From an uncultured Campylobacter sp. (GTDB lineage: Bacteria; Campylobacterota; Campylobacteria; Campylobacterales; Campylobacteraceae), in the NCBI GenBank assembly GCA_900539255.1, contig UQBJ01000044.1, forward strand, positions 1 to 12,137: a stretch of 12,137 nucleotides of DNA, given 5' to 3'. How positions within the stretch are numbered: position 1 is the stretch's first letter; the number at the start of each line of letters is the position of its first letter. This document shows, in pieces, positions 1 through 6,234 of the stretch. The notes below the pieces were generated by a model that had not been told where the DNA came from, searched no databases, and saw only the letters and a list, made by a program, of their open reading frames with translations. The translations under genes and the position numbers were made by a program.

Positions 1-200
1 GACAAATTCGGGCTTTTGTCTAAAAATAACGGATATTTTCACTCAAAATTCAAGGTATTTTATAAATTCAACTCATTTTATAAATTTATCTCAAATTTCA
101 AGCCTTATGCAAGGCTTTTTCATATTTTTACCCCAAATTTTTTATATTTTCACTCAAATCGCTTTCAAAATTTTGAAAAATTCAACACAAGGAGTTCATT
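1..200. other. AT-rich intergenic region upstream of the glycosylase gene
   Basis: No convincing gene is seen; the only sizeable reading frame (16-204) is a low-complexity Phe/Asn/Lys string. The stretch contains a small hairpin at 1-20 (GACAAA with TTTGTC), two near-identical 18-base units in tandem around 57-92 (ATTTTATAAATT followed by CAACTC or TATCTC), and the terminator at 100-120. TTTTCACTCAAA occurs at 36-47 and again at 147-158. A TATATT hexamer at 143-148 could be the -10 box for the gene at 201, but no clear -35 accompanies it. Confidence 0.5.
100..120 (+). terminator. Rho-independent terminator of an upstream transcript
   Basis: A 7-bp stem (AAGCCTT at 100-106, AAGGCTT at 111-117) with an ATGC loop runs into a T tract at 116-120. 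It lies upstream of the first gene of the window, so it most likely ends a transcript that begins to the left. This would separate that transcript from the glycosylase gene at 201. Confidence 0.65.
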
Positions 201-746
201 ATGAACGATGAGCCACGAAAACACTTCGGTGCGTTTTGTGAAAAAGATTCAAAAGTGCTTATTTTAGGCTCTTTTCCGTCTAAAAGTTCGCTTGATGCGA
301 ATTTTTTCTACCAAAATTGCGCAAACCGCTTTTGGTGCGTTATGGGCAAGGTATTTGGCGAGAAAGGTTTGGTAGGCGACATTAACGCTCAAAAAACCTT
401 TTTGACAAAGCACCACATAGCACTTTATGACATTTGGGACAAGTGCTATTTCACAAAGGCAAACAGCAACGCCGACAAGGACATTGACAGCGACAAAAGC
501 GAAAAGGTAAAGTTAGATGAGCTTTTGCAAAAGTCGCAAATCAAAGCCGTTTTCACTACCATAGGCAAGGACAACAAGTGTTTTCGCAAATGGGGCGTGA
601 AAGAGTGGATACAAGGCTATTTTCCAAAGCAAAACATAGACGAAGTGCTGTATCCGCTTTACTCCACTTCAAGTCGTAGTCCAAAAACAGATGATGAGTT
701 GTTTGAGGATTATAAAATTATCACTGACATTTTAAAGAAAGGATAA
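201..746 (+). CDS. DNA-deoxyinosine (hypoxanthine-DNA) glycosylase, UDG superfamily family 6
   Basis: This 181-residue protein probably excises hypoxanthine, and perhaps uracil, from deaminated DNA as the first step of base excision repair. The superfamily fold shows in the N-terminal beta strand and first motif, VLILGSFPSKSS (residues 19-30), followed by NRFW (42-45), which is characteristic of family 6. The helix-strand ALYDIWD (74-80) follows. The second motif is YPLYSTSSRS (151-160), where the family usually has P-(L/V)-P-S-T-S-x-A. The Asn of NRFW is the likely catalytic residue by analogy with the family. The ATG at 201 is set by AAGGAG at 189-194. The gene is the first of a cassette and is followed after 3 bases by the TM2 gene, so the two are probably co-transcribed. 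The residue 86-104 stretch is unusually Asp/Lys-rich. Family assignment is by motif recognition only; substrate preference is inferred. Confidence 0.83.
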   Translation: MNDEPRKHFGAFCEKDSKVLILGSFPSKSSLDANFFYQNCANRFWCVMGKVFGEKGLVGDINAQKTFLTKHHIALYDIWDKCYFTKANSNADKDIDSDKSEKVKLDELLQKSQIKAVFTTIGKDNKCFRKWGVKEWIQGYFPKQNIDEVLYPLYSTSSRSPKTDDELFEDYKIITDILKKG

Positions 747-749
747 AAG

Positions 750-1622
750 ATGAGTGAAATAAAACAAAATCAACAAAAAGTGGTGCTTGTGCCACTGAAA
801 TCAGCTATGGTTGGCTTTTTGCTCGCCTTTATAGGCTTGGGCTGGTTTGGTATAGATAGGTTTTACAAGGGCGACATTATGCTAGGGCTTTTTAAGCTCT
901 TTTGTCCGATTTTAGCCTTGATAGCTTTTGCCGCAGGTTTATCCACAGCCGCACTTGTGATAATCGCTATCGGGTGCTTTTTTTGGTTTTTGGACTGGAT
1001 ACTTGTGCCGCTTGGCATATCTAGGGACAATGCTAAAAAACTCGCACAGGCAAACGGCATAGCACTCGCGCCGAACAATCAAGCGTCAAATTCAAGCACA
1101 CAGCTAAAAGTGAAAAACACAAACCAAAAAACAAAAAAGATGATTTTCATTTCTTTGGTTGTGATAGTGCTTGCACAAATTTGGATTTCAATTTGGTTTT
1201 TAAGCGCAAATTCTATATCAGTATCAGTGCCAGATGATAAAATACTATTAGCACCAATAGTATTTATAGTGGCATTGATAGTTGGGTTTGCTTTGATTTA
1301 TTATTTTGCTTGGCGTTATGCAAGGCAAAATAAAAGTGTCAATAATGTAGCCTTCATTGCTTTTGCGATTGCTTTTATTCTTATCTTTATCGAATTCATA
1401 GCTGGCAGATTAGGCGCAAGTGTGGTATTGAGCTGCCTTTTTTATATTAGTGAGTTATGTAATTGCTTATCTTCTTTTTATTTTGCCTATCACGATGTCT
1501 ATGACTTCTATAATTACTCGCCGCATATTGGTTTGTTGGTTAATATCCCTAACATAATTTTTATTATCGTAATGGTGATATGGTTTAACAAATTTGATAA
1601 GAGTAAAAAAAGCTCAATTTAA
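750..1622 (+). CDS. TM2 domain-containing integral membrane protein
   Basis: The 290-residue protein has an N-terminal TM2 module at about residues 18-90. Two hydrophobic helices flank a short loop carrying GWFGIDRFYKGD (31-42), the family's G-x-x-G-x-D/H-R-F-Y signature, and the module closes with FFWFLDWILVP (77-87). A hydrophilic Asn/Gln/Lys/Ser-rich linker (about 91-130) leads to a second membrane block with probable helices near 132-151, 166-187, 199-218 and 265-280. TM2 proteins are small membrane proteins without a settled bacterial function; this one is longer than usual because of the C-terminal block, which I do not recognise. The start sits in GGATAAAAGATG, only 3 bases after the glycosylase stop. 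The second half is more AT-rich and uses more ATA, TTA and AAT codons than its neighbours, perhaps indicating a different origin. Confidence 0.75.
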   Translation: MSEIKQNQQKVVLVPLKSAMVGFLLAFIGLGWFGIDRFYKGDIMLGLFKLFCPILALIAFAAGLSTAALVIIAIGCFFWFLDWILVPLGISRDNAKKLAQANGIALAPNNQASNSSTQLKVKNTNQKTKKMIFISLVVIVLAQIWISIWFLSANSISVSVPDDKILLAPIVFIVALIVGFALIYYFAWRYARQNKSVNNVAFIAFAIAFILIFIEFIAGRLGASVVLSCLFYISELCNCLSSFYFAYHDVYDFYNYSPHIGLLVNIPNIIFIIVMVIWFNKFDKSKKSSI

Positions 1623-1638
1623 AAGGCATAAAATAAGC

Positions 1639-1661
1639 AAGGGCGAGCAATCGCCCTTTTT
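1639..1661 (+). terminator. Rho-independent terminator between the TM2 and lipoprotein genes
   Basis: AAGGGCGA (1639-1646) and TCGCCCTT (1651-1658) form a perfect 8-bp stem capped by a GCAA tetraloop, followed by T residues through 1661. It stands 17 bases after the TM2 stop and 20 bases before the lipoprotein start. The whole 23-base element recurs identically at 2709-2731. Confidence 0.8.
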
Positions 1662-1680
1662 GATAATGAAAGGATAAAAG

Positions 1681-2700
1681 ATGAAAATCAACTTAAAAGT
1701 CGTGTCTATGACACTTAAATTTGCCCTTTTGGGCGTGATGGCGTTTGCTTATGTGGCGTGTGGCGAAGGCAAAACAAAGATGAGTAAGCAAATGGACGAG
1801 TGGTATGAAGATGGGTTGGAAGAGTTTGTCAAATACGAATACTTGATAAAGCCTGACAACAACGCTTCAAGCAGAGAAATCTTTGACTACAATGGTGCAG
1901 TTTTATATTTCAAAATCGCCTTTTACTCTTGTGTGCCTTTTAATGTAAATAAAGATAAAATCGAAACGATTGATTTGGATTCTGGTGAGTGTGAGTTTAT
2001 GGCATTAAACCCAGGAAGGGAACTATACCAGCAGTGCAAAGAGCAAAATGGTCAAGTAGATGAAAGCAAGCTATCTGAAAATGAAAATTTTCAAAAATGT
2101 GCGCTTGATGGGTGGGAAAAACTTGCCACAGCAGCCCGAAAACTCGCTCGCTACAAATACGACAGCGAATTTGACAAAAAATCGATAAGTGATGATGATT
2201 TGGCAATCTTTGTAAGTGGGCTTGAACTTGAAAATGCAATCTCAAAAATGGGCGTGCTTGATGGTGAGATAGGCAAAGCGGACAAAGAGCAGGTTAAAAC
2301 TGTGGCGCAAAAAATTACCAAAAAGGCAACTGATAGCGCACTGCAAGCTTATGCAACCGATACGCAACATAAGCCTTTTAGCGAGTGGTCGTATGAGTAT
2401 GCTGGCAAGCTAATAAGTGCTGCCAAAAAGCCAACAGAAAGCTGTATAGAAGCAAAATGTGGCAAAGCGCCGAGCGATGAGATAGGCGCTGCGGTAATGG
2501 CGGCTGCTTTGCCTTACGCTTTCGTTGGTGCATTTAGCCGTGGAAAAGAAAGTGCAGCATTGGAAAAGCAAGCGCAAGCTGCTGTTGTAGCTGCTTTGCT
2601 TAATCACCCTTATGGCAAATGCTTGATACAAAATGAAACGCAATGTCAGCTTAAATTTATCGATGAGTATAAATTTGAACCCATAAAGCAAAGCAAGTAG
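1681..2700 (+). CDS. Cysteine-rich putative lipoprotein of unknown function
   Basis: This is a 339-residue exported protein that I do not recognise. Residues 1-26 form a signal peptide ending in FAYVACGEG, so Cys27 is a likely lipidation site. The -3 residue is Tyr rather than the usual Leu, which makes the lipobox non-ideal, and an internal Met10 would give a shorter signal of the same kind. After Cys27 there are eight further cysteines (84, 104, 119, 140, 255, 260, 314, 322), an even number that would suit four disulfides in the periplasm. The C-terminal half contains an Ala-rich helical stretch (about 268-306). The start is preceded by GAAAGGATAAAAG, identical to the TM2 gene's initiation region. 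Terminators at 1639-1661 and 2709-2732 bracket the gene. The window gives no basis for a biochemical role. Confidence 0.75.
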   Translation: MKINLKVVSMTLKFALLGVMAFAYVACGEGKTKMSKQMDEWYEDGLEEFVKYEYLIKPDNNASSREIFDYNGAVLYFKIAFYSCVPFNVNKDKIETIDLDSGECEFMALNPGRELYQQCKEQNGQVDESKLSENENFQKCALDGWEKLATAARKLARYKYDSEFDKKSISDDDLAIFVSGLELENAISKMGVLDGEIGKADKEQVKTVAQKITKKATDSALQAYATDTQHKPFSEWSYEYAGKLISAAKKPTESCIEAKCGKAPSDEIGAAVMAAALPYAFVGAFSRGKESAALEKQAQAAVVAALLNHPYGKCLIQNETQCQLKFIDEYKFEPIKQSK

Positions 2701-2708
2701 CGTAAGAT

Positions 2709-2732
2709 AAGGGCGAGCAATCGCCCTTTTTT
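2709..2732 (+). terminator. Rho-independent terminator after the lipoprotein gene
   Basis: This element has the same 8-bp stem (AAGGGCGA at 2709-2716, TCGCCCTT at 2721-2728) and GCAA loop as the element at 1639-1661, with six T residues at 2727-2732. It starts 8 bases after the lipoprotein stop and closes the three-gene cassette before metI. Confidence 0.85.
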
Positions 2733-2808
2733 AGTGAAAGCAAATCGCTTGCAAGGACGAAAAATTTACAAAATGGCATAAAATTTCTAAAACTTAACTT
2801 AAATTTTG

Positions 2809-2814
2809 TAAAAT
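2809..2814 (+). promoter_or_regulatory. Possible -10 box upstream of metI
   Basis: TAAAAT at 2809-2814 sits in an A/T-rich stretch 50 bases before the metI start and after the cassette terminator, where a new promoter is expected. The longer string TGTAAAATTCAC (2807-2818 region) recurs ahead of metQ1 at 3620-3631. No convincing -35 is visible, which is common for promoters in this group of bacteria. The assignment is tentative. Confidence 0.3.
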
Positions 2815-2864
2815 TCACATTTTAGAGCAAAATTTACGCAAAAATTCACAAAAAAGGGCAAACA

Positions 2865-3527
2865 ATGCTTGAAAAAATTTTAGACAACTTTATGATGATT
2901 TTGTATCCAGCCTTGCTTGAAACGCTCTATATGAGCCTTGTTTCGACATTTTTGGGCTTTTTGCTCGCTATAATCCCGGGCGTTTTGCTTGCGATTTGGG
3001 ACAAGGGCGGCTTGCGCGAAAACCTCGTTGCTTACAACACTTTGGACTTTTTCGTCAATATCGTGCGTAGCTTTCCTTTTATCATCTTAATCATCGTGCT
3101 GATGCCACTTACGCGTATTATCGTTGGCACAAGTATCGGCACTACCGCTACTATCGTGCCGCTCACGCTTGGCATAGCTCCATATTTGGCGAAGATGATA
3201 GAAGCAGCCCTTAAAGAAGTCGATGGGGGCATTGTCGAAGCGGCTAAAAGCTACGGAGCAAGCGACACACAAGTCATTTTTAGGGTAATGTTCGTGGAGA
3301 GTTTGCCAAGCCTGATAAATGGCATAACGCTCACGCTCATCATCGTAGTGGGCTTTTCAGCTATGGCAGGCACCGTTGGCGGCGGCGGGCTGGGCGATGT
3401 GGCGGTGCGATACGGCTATCAACGCTTTCGCACGGACATTATGATAGAAACCGTCGTGCTGCTGCTCGTGCTGGTGCAGTTCATACAAATGTGCGGCAAT
3501 GTGCTTTACAAGATGACGAAAAAATGA
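2865..3527 (+). CDS. metI: Methionine-type ABC transporter permease (MetI family)
   Basis: The 220-residue inner-membrane permease is close to the usual MetI length (about 217). It has five probable membrane helices near 15-45, 60-85, 90-115, 150-175 and 192-215. The cytoplasmic EAA coupling loop, which contacts the ATPase, is EVDGGIVEAAKSYGASDTQV (118-137), and the typical Gly-rich GTVGGGGLGDVAVRYGYQRF (169-188) follows. With a MetN ATPase and MetQ binding protein it would import methionine or related compounds. A separate ATPase gene would be needed, but none is in this window. The start is preceded by AAAAAGGG at 2851-2858. The two MetQ genes directly downstream support the assignment. MetI and other NlpA-linked permeases are hard to separate by eye, so the substrate is inferred. 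Confidence 0.88.
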   Translation: MLEKILDNFMMILYPALLETLYMSLVSTFLGFLLAIIPGVLLAIWDKGGLRENLVAYNTLDFFVNIVRSFPFIILIIVLMPLTRIIVGTSIGTTATIVPLTLGIAPYLAKMIEAALKEVDGGIVEAAKSYGASDTQVIFRVMFVESLPSLINGITLTLIIVVGFSAMAGTVGGGGLGDVAVRYGYQRFRTDIMIETVVLLLVLVQFIQMCGNVLYKMTKK

Positions 3528-3568
3528 GCCTTTGAGTGAGTTTTGCGCGCAAAGGCTTAAATTTTGAT
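3527..3568 (+). terminator. Weak hairpin after metI
   Basis: AGCCTTTG (3527-3534) pairs with CAAAGGCT (3550-3557) across a 15-base loop, followed by an A/T-rich but not T-pure tail (TAAATTTTGATT). A 12-base palindrome, TTTGCGCGCAAA (3543-3554), gives an alternative fold. It begins at the last base of the metI stop codon and could be a weak terminator or an RNA-stabilising hairpin. Confidence 0.35.
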
Positions 3569-3621
3569 TAAATTTTTATCAAATTTTTTGCAAAATTCAG
3601 CAAAAATTTAACAAAAAAATG

Positions 3622-3627
3622 TAAAAT
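3622..3627 (+). promoter_or_regulatory. Possible -10 box upstream of metQ1
   Basis: TAAAAT at 3622-3627 lies 32 bases before the metQ1 start inside TGTAAAATTCACGC. It overlaps a small inverted repeat, AAAATGT (3616-3622) with ACATTTT (3634-3640). A similar string precedes metI and AAAATTCACGC also precedes metQ2. It could be a promoter or a shared regulatory element; the sequence alone does not decide. Confidence 0.3.
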
Positions 3628-3658
3628 TCACGCACATTTTACCCAAAAGGACAGCATT

Positions 3659-4492
3659 ATGCAAAAACTTTTCAAATTTGCCCTAGCATTTGGGCTTTTG
3701 GCTTTTATCGGTTGTGGAGATACAGCGGATAAAAAAGGCGGCGAGGCAAACGCCAGCGCAAACAACGCTAGCGCAGTGTCTCAAACCATCACCGTAGGCG
3801 CGACACCCGTGCCACACGCTGAAATTTTAGAATTCGTCAAGGCGGATTTGGCAAATGAGGGCTTTGAGCTTGTCGTTAAGGAATTTAACGACTATGTCCA
3901 ACCCAACCTAGCCACTGACAGCGGGGAGCTTGATGCGAATTTCTTTCAGCATATCCCTTATTTAGAGGAATTTAACAAAAACAAAGGCACTGCACTTGTC
4001 AGCGTGGCGGGCATTCACTTAGAGCCTATGGGCGTGTATTCACGCAAGTATAGTAGTTTTACGATTTCAAGCGATGGCGTAAGCATTGCCGTGCCGAACG
4101 ACCCGACAAATGAAAGCCGTGCGCTTGACATTATCACTAAAACAGGCGTAGTTACTTTCAAGGAAAGTGCGCTTAAAACGCCGCTTGACATTGTAAGCAA
4201 CCCTAAAAACATTGTTTTTAAGGAACTTGAAGCCGCTCAAATGCCACGAGCTTTGGACGACACGGACTTTGCCGTGATAAATTCAAATTTCGCAATGGCA
4301 GCAGGGCTTAAACCAACCGAACACTCTCTTGTTATGGAGGATAAAAGCAGCCCTTATGTGAATGTGCTTGTAGTGAAGGCGGGCAACGAGGAAAGTGCTA
4401 AAACAAAGGCACTCATCAAGGCTTTGCAAAGCGAAAAGGTAAAAGCCTTTATCGATGAGAAGTATCAAGGCGCAGTGGTGCCAGCGTTTTAG
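3659..4492 (+). CDS. metQ: MetQ/NlpA-family substrate-binding lipoprotein (copy 1)
   Basis: The 277-residue periplasmic binding protein would deliver methionine or a related ligand to the MetI permease. A lipoprotein signal peptide (residues 1-18) ends in LAFIGC, making Cys19 the acylated residue. A flexible Ala/Asn/Gly/Ser linker (about 20-42) follows, then the folded domain begins at TITVGATPVPHAEILEF (43-59). Family hallmarks are GELDANFFQHIPYL (89-102), VPNDPTNESRAL (about 144-155), LEAAQMPRALDDTDFAVINSNFA and the C-terminal YQGAVVPAF. The ATG at 3659 follows AAAAGGA (3645-3651). A paralogue lies 132 bases downstream, about half identical by eye over the mature domain. Which ligand each binds cannot be told from sequence. 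Confidence 0.9.
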   Translation: MQKLFKFALAFGLLAFIGCGDTADKKGGEANASANNASAVSQTITVGATPVPHAEILEFVKADLANEGFELVVKEFNDYVQPNLATDSGELDANFFQHIPYLEEFNKNKGTALVSVAGIHLEPMGVYSRKYSSFTISSDGVSIAVPNDPTNESRALDIITKTGVVTFKESALKTPLDIVSNPKNIVFKELEAAQMPRALDDTDFAVINSNFAMAAGLKPTEHSLVMEDKSSPYVNVLVVKAGNEESAKTKALIKALQSEKVKAFIDEKYQGAVVPAF

Positions 4493-4516
4493 TTTGTTTT
4501 TATTTAAGCATTTGGC

Positions 4517-4541
4517 GCGAATTTTCATAGTCGAAATTCGC
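4517..4541. other. Hairpin in the metQ1-metQ2 gap
   Basis: GCGAATTT (4517-4524) is perfectly complementary to AAATTCGC (4534-4541), separated by 9 bases. The following ATTTTGTGTG is only weakly T-rich, so it may be a weak terminator for metQ1 or an mRNA-processing or stability hairpin. Confidence 0.4.
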
Positions 4542-4568
4542 ATTTTGTGTGAATTTGCTTGACAAAAG

Positions 4569-4595
4569 GCGTGAATTTAAGTGCAAAATTCACGC
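4569..4595. promoter_or_regulatory. Perfect 10-bp inverted repeat in the metQ2 leader
   Basis: GCGTGAATTT (4569-4578) and AAATTCACGC (4586-4595) form a perfect inverted repeat with a 7-base loop, 16 bases before the metQ2 ribosome binding site. No T tract follows, so it is unlikely to be a terminator. It could be an operator for a dimeric regulator or an RNA hairpin tuning metQ2 translation. Confidence 0.4.
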
Positions 4596-4624
4596 CACAA
4601 TGCTATTTTTCAAAAGGAAATATG

Positions 4625-5398
4625 ATGAAAAAACTTCTCTTAATCCTTGCCTTGCTCTTTGCAAGTGCAGGCGCAAAGGACGATAAAACCATCACTATCG
4701 GCGCGACACCTGTGCCTTTTGGCGAGATTTTGGAATTTGCTAAACCCTTGTTCGCTAAAAAAGGCTACGAGCTTAAAATCGTGGAGTTTAACGACTTTGC
4801 CATTCCAAATGTAGCCCTAAATGACGGCGAGCTTGATGCGAATTTCTTTCAGCACAAGCCTTATTTGCAGGCGTTCAACGACAACAAAGGCACGAAACTT
4901 GTGGCGATAAACAGCGTGGCTATCATTCCTATGGCGATTTACTCAAAATCGCTTAAAAGCCTTGATGAGCTTAAAAACGGCGCAAGCGTGAGCATTCCAA
5001 ACGACCCGAGCAACGAAGATAGGGCTTTTGAGCTGCTGCAAAAGGCGAAACTCATCACGATGAAAGCCACAAAGGATTTCAAAAGCCCAGCGGACATAGC
5101 CACTAACCCTAAAAAGCTTAAATTTAGGGAGCTTGAAGCCGCCCAACTGCCCCGTTCGCTTGATGATGTGGATATCGCCCTTATCAACGCAAACTACGCG
5201 CTTGATTTTGGGCTAAATCCTACCAAAGACTCGATTTTTGTGGAGGATAAAAACAGCCCCTACGCTGTCTTTTTTGTCGTGCGCGAAAAGGACGCTCAAA
5301 GTGCGAAGACAAAGGCGATAAACGAAATTTTGCGAAGCAAAGAAGTGAAAGAATTTATCCTTAAAAAGTATAGCGGCAATGTCGTGCCGACTTTTTAG
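4625..5398 (+). CDS. MetQ/NlpA-family substrate-binding protein (copy 2), no lipobox
   Basis: This second binding protein, 257 residues from the chosen start, parallels copy 1: TITIGATPVPFGEILEF near the N-terminus, GELDANFFQHKPYL, SIPNDPSNEDRAF, LEAAQLPRSLDDVDIALINANYA and a YSGNVVPTF terminus. Its signal peptide reads MKKLLLILALLFASAGAKDD, with an A-x-A type I cleavage site and no cysteine anywhere in the protein. It should therefore be released into the periplasm rather than lipid-anchored. ATG codons at 4622 and 4625 both follow AAAAGGA (4612-4618); I prefer 4625 for its spacing. A longer frame from a TTG at 4559 would add a non-signal extension across the hairpin at 4569-4595 and is unlikely. 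The role is import of methionine or a related ligand with MetI, inferred from the neighbours. Confidence 0.88.
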   Translation: MKKLLLILALLFASAGAKDDKTITIGATPVPFGEILEFAKPLFAKKGYELKIVEFNDFAIPNVALNDGELDANFFQHKPYLQAFNDNKGTKLVAINSVAIIPMAIYSKSLKSLDELKNGASVSIPNDPSNEDRAFELLQKAKLITMKATKDFKSPADIATNPKKLKFRELEAAQLPRSLDDVDIALINANYALDFGLNPTKDSIFVEDKNSPYAVFFVVREKDAQSAKTKAINEILRSKEVKEFILKKYSGNVVPTF

Positions 5399-5475
5399 GC
5401 TTTGTTTTGGCAAAATTTACGCTCAAAAGGGCGAGCGTTAAGCAAAAGTGAGTATCATTAAGCAAAGGTTTGATG

Positions 5476-6150
5476 ATGAAAAAGGTTTTTTTGTGCTTAC
5501 TTTTGTGTTTGGCAAGTGCCTTTGGGCTGGGCGAAGAGGCAAATGTCGAGCAGGTGAAATTTGCCCTAGCCCAAGAATTTAAGGCGCAAAATCCTAAAAT
5601 CATCATTCACAATGTCGAGCTACACACGGCTACACTGCCTAAAAATTTCAGCGCTTATGAATTCATCAAGCTTGGCGAGGGCAACTTCGTCAAGGCAAGC
5701 GGGTATTTAAGGGCTGAGTTTAAAACGCCCGAAAATATCAAAAAAAATGTCTTTTTTCGCTATTTTGTGAAAGGCAAACTTGAAATTTTGCGAGCTAACA
5801 AAGACTTGTCAAGGGGCGATATTTTGGAGGCTAGCGACTACAATATCATTTTTTATGACTTTGACAAAGTGCCGCTGGGGGCTATCGAAAAAGACGATGA
5901 TTTAGACCTTATGGCGCGCACGAGCGTGCGGAAAAACACGATTTTGAAAAAAAATATGTTTAAGGCAAATCATCTTGTGAAAAAGGACGCTAAAATGAAA
6001 GCCGTGCTTGATGATGGCGAGGTAAAGATGAGCGTAGATGTGAGCGCGCTTGAAGCTGGCAACAAGGGCGACACGATAAAGGTAAAAACAAAAGACGGCA
6101 AGGTTTTGCAAGCCATAATTGTCGGCAAAAATCAAGTGAGTTTGCAATGA
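5476..6150 (+). CDS. flgA: Flagellar basal body P-ring assembly chaperone FlgA
   Basis: The protein, 224 residues from the chosen start, is the periplasmic chaperone that assists FlgI assembly into the flagellar P-ring. A signal peptide, MKKVFLCLLLCLASAFG, precedes an N-terminal domain. A SAF-type domain follows with EILRANKDLSRGDILEASDYNI (about 97-118 counted from ATG 5476) and VRKNTILKKNMF. The C-terminal beta domain has the FlgA pattern VSALEAGNKGDTIKVKTKDGKVLQAIIVGKNQV. Candidate starts are TTG 5470, ATG 5473 and ATG 5476; AAAGG at 5464-5468 favours 5476. The gene lies 77 bases after metQ2 in the same direction, the order known from Campylobacter jejuni. No obvious flagellar sigma-28 or sigma-54 promoter is seen in the gap, so it may be read with the met genes. 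Confidence 0.87.
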   Translation: MKKVFLCLLLCLASAFGLGEEANVEQVKFALAQEFKAQNPKIIIHNVELHTATLPKNFSAYEFIKLGEGNFVKASGYLRAEFKTPENIKKNVFFRYFVKGKLEILRANKDLSRGDILEASDYNIIFYDFDKVPLGAIEKDDDLDLMARTSVRKNTILKKNMFKANHLVKKDAKMKAVLDDGEVKMSVDVSALEAGNKGDTIKVKTKDGKVLQAIIVGKNQVSLQ

Positions 6151-6234
6151 AACAAGCATTTGCGCTGAATTTATTTAGCAAATGAGTGGCTAAATGAATT
6201 TGTGGCGTAAATTTAGCAAAAAAGCGAGTGTAAG

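Noticed and set aside
16..204. 62-codon + strand frame in the left spacer
   Set aside because: Low-complexity Phe/Lys/Asn string in AT-rich DNA, crosses a terminator, and overlaps the well-supported glycosylase start.
4559..4624. Longer MetQ2 form starting at TTG 4559
   Set aside because: Would place a non-signal extension and a hairpin inside the coding region and bury the good AAAAGGA ribosome binding site that serves ATG 4622/4625.
6147..6185. 12-codon frame overlapping the flgA stop
   Set aside because: Too short, with no ribosome binding site or conservation argument; probably a chance ATGA.
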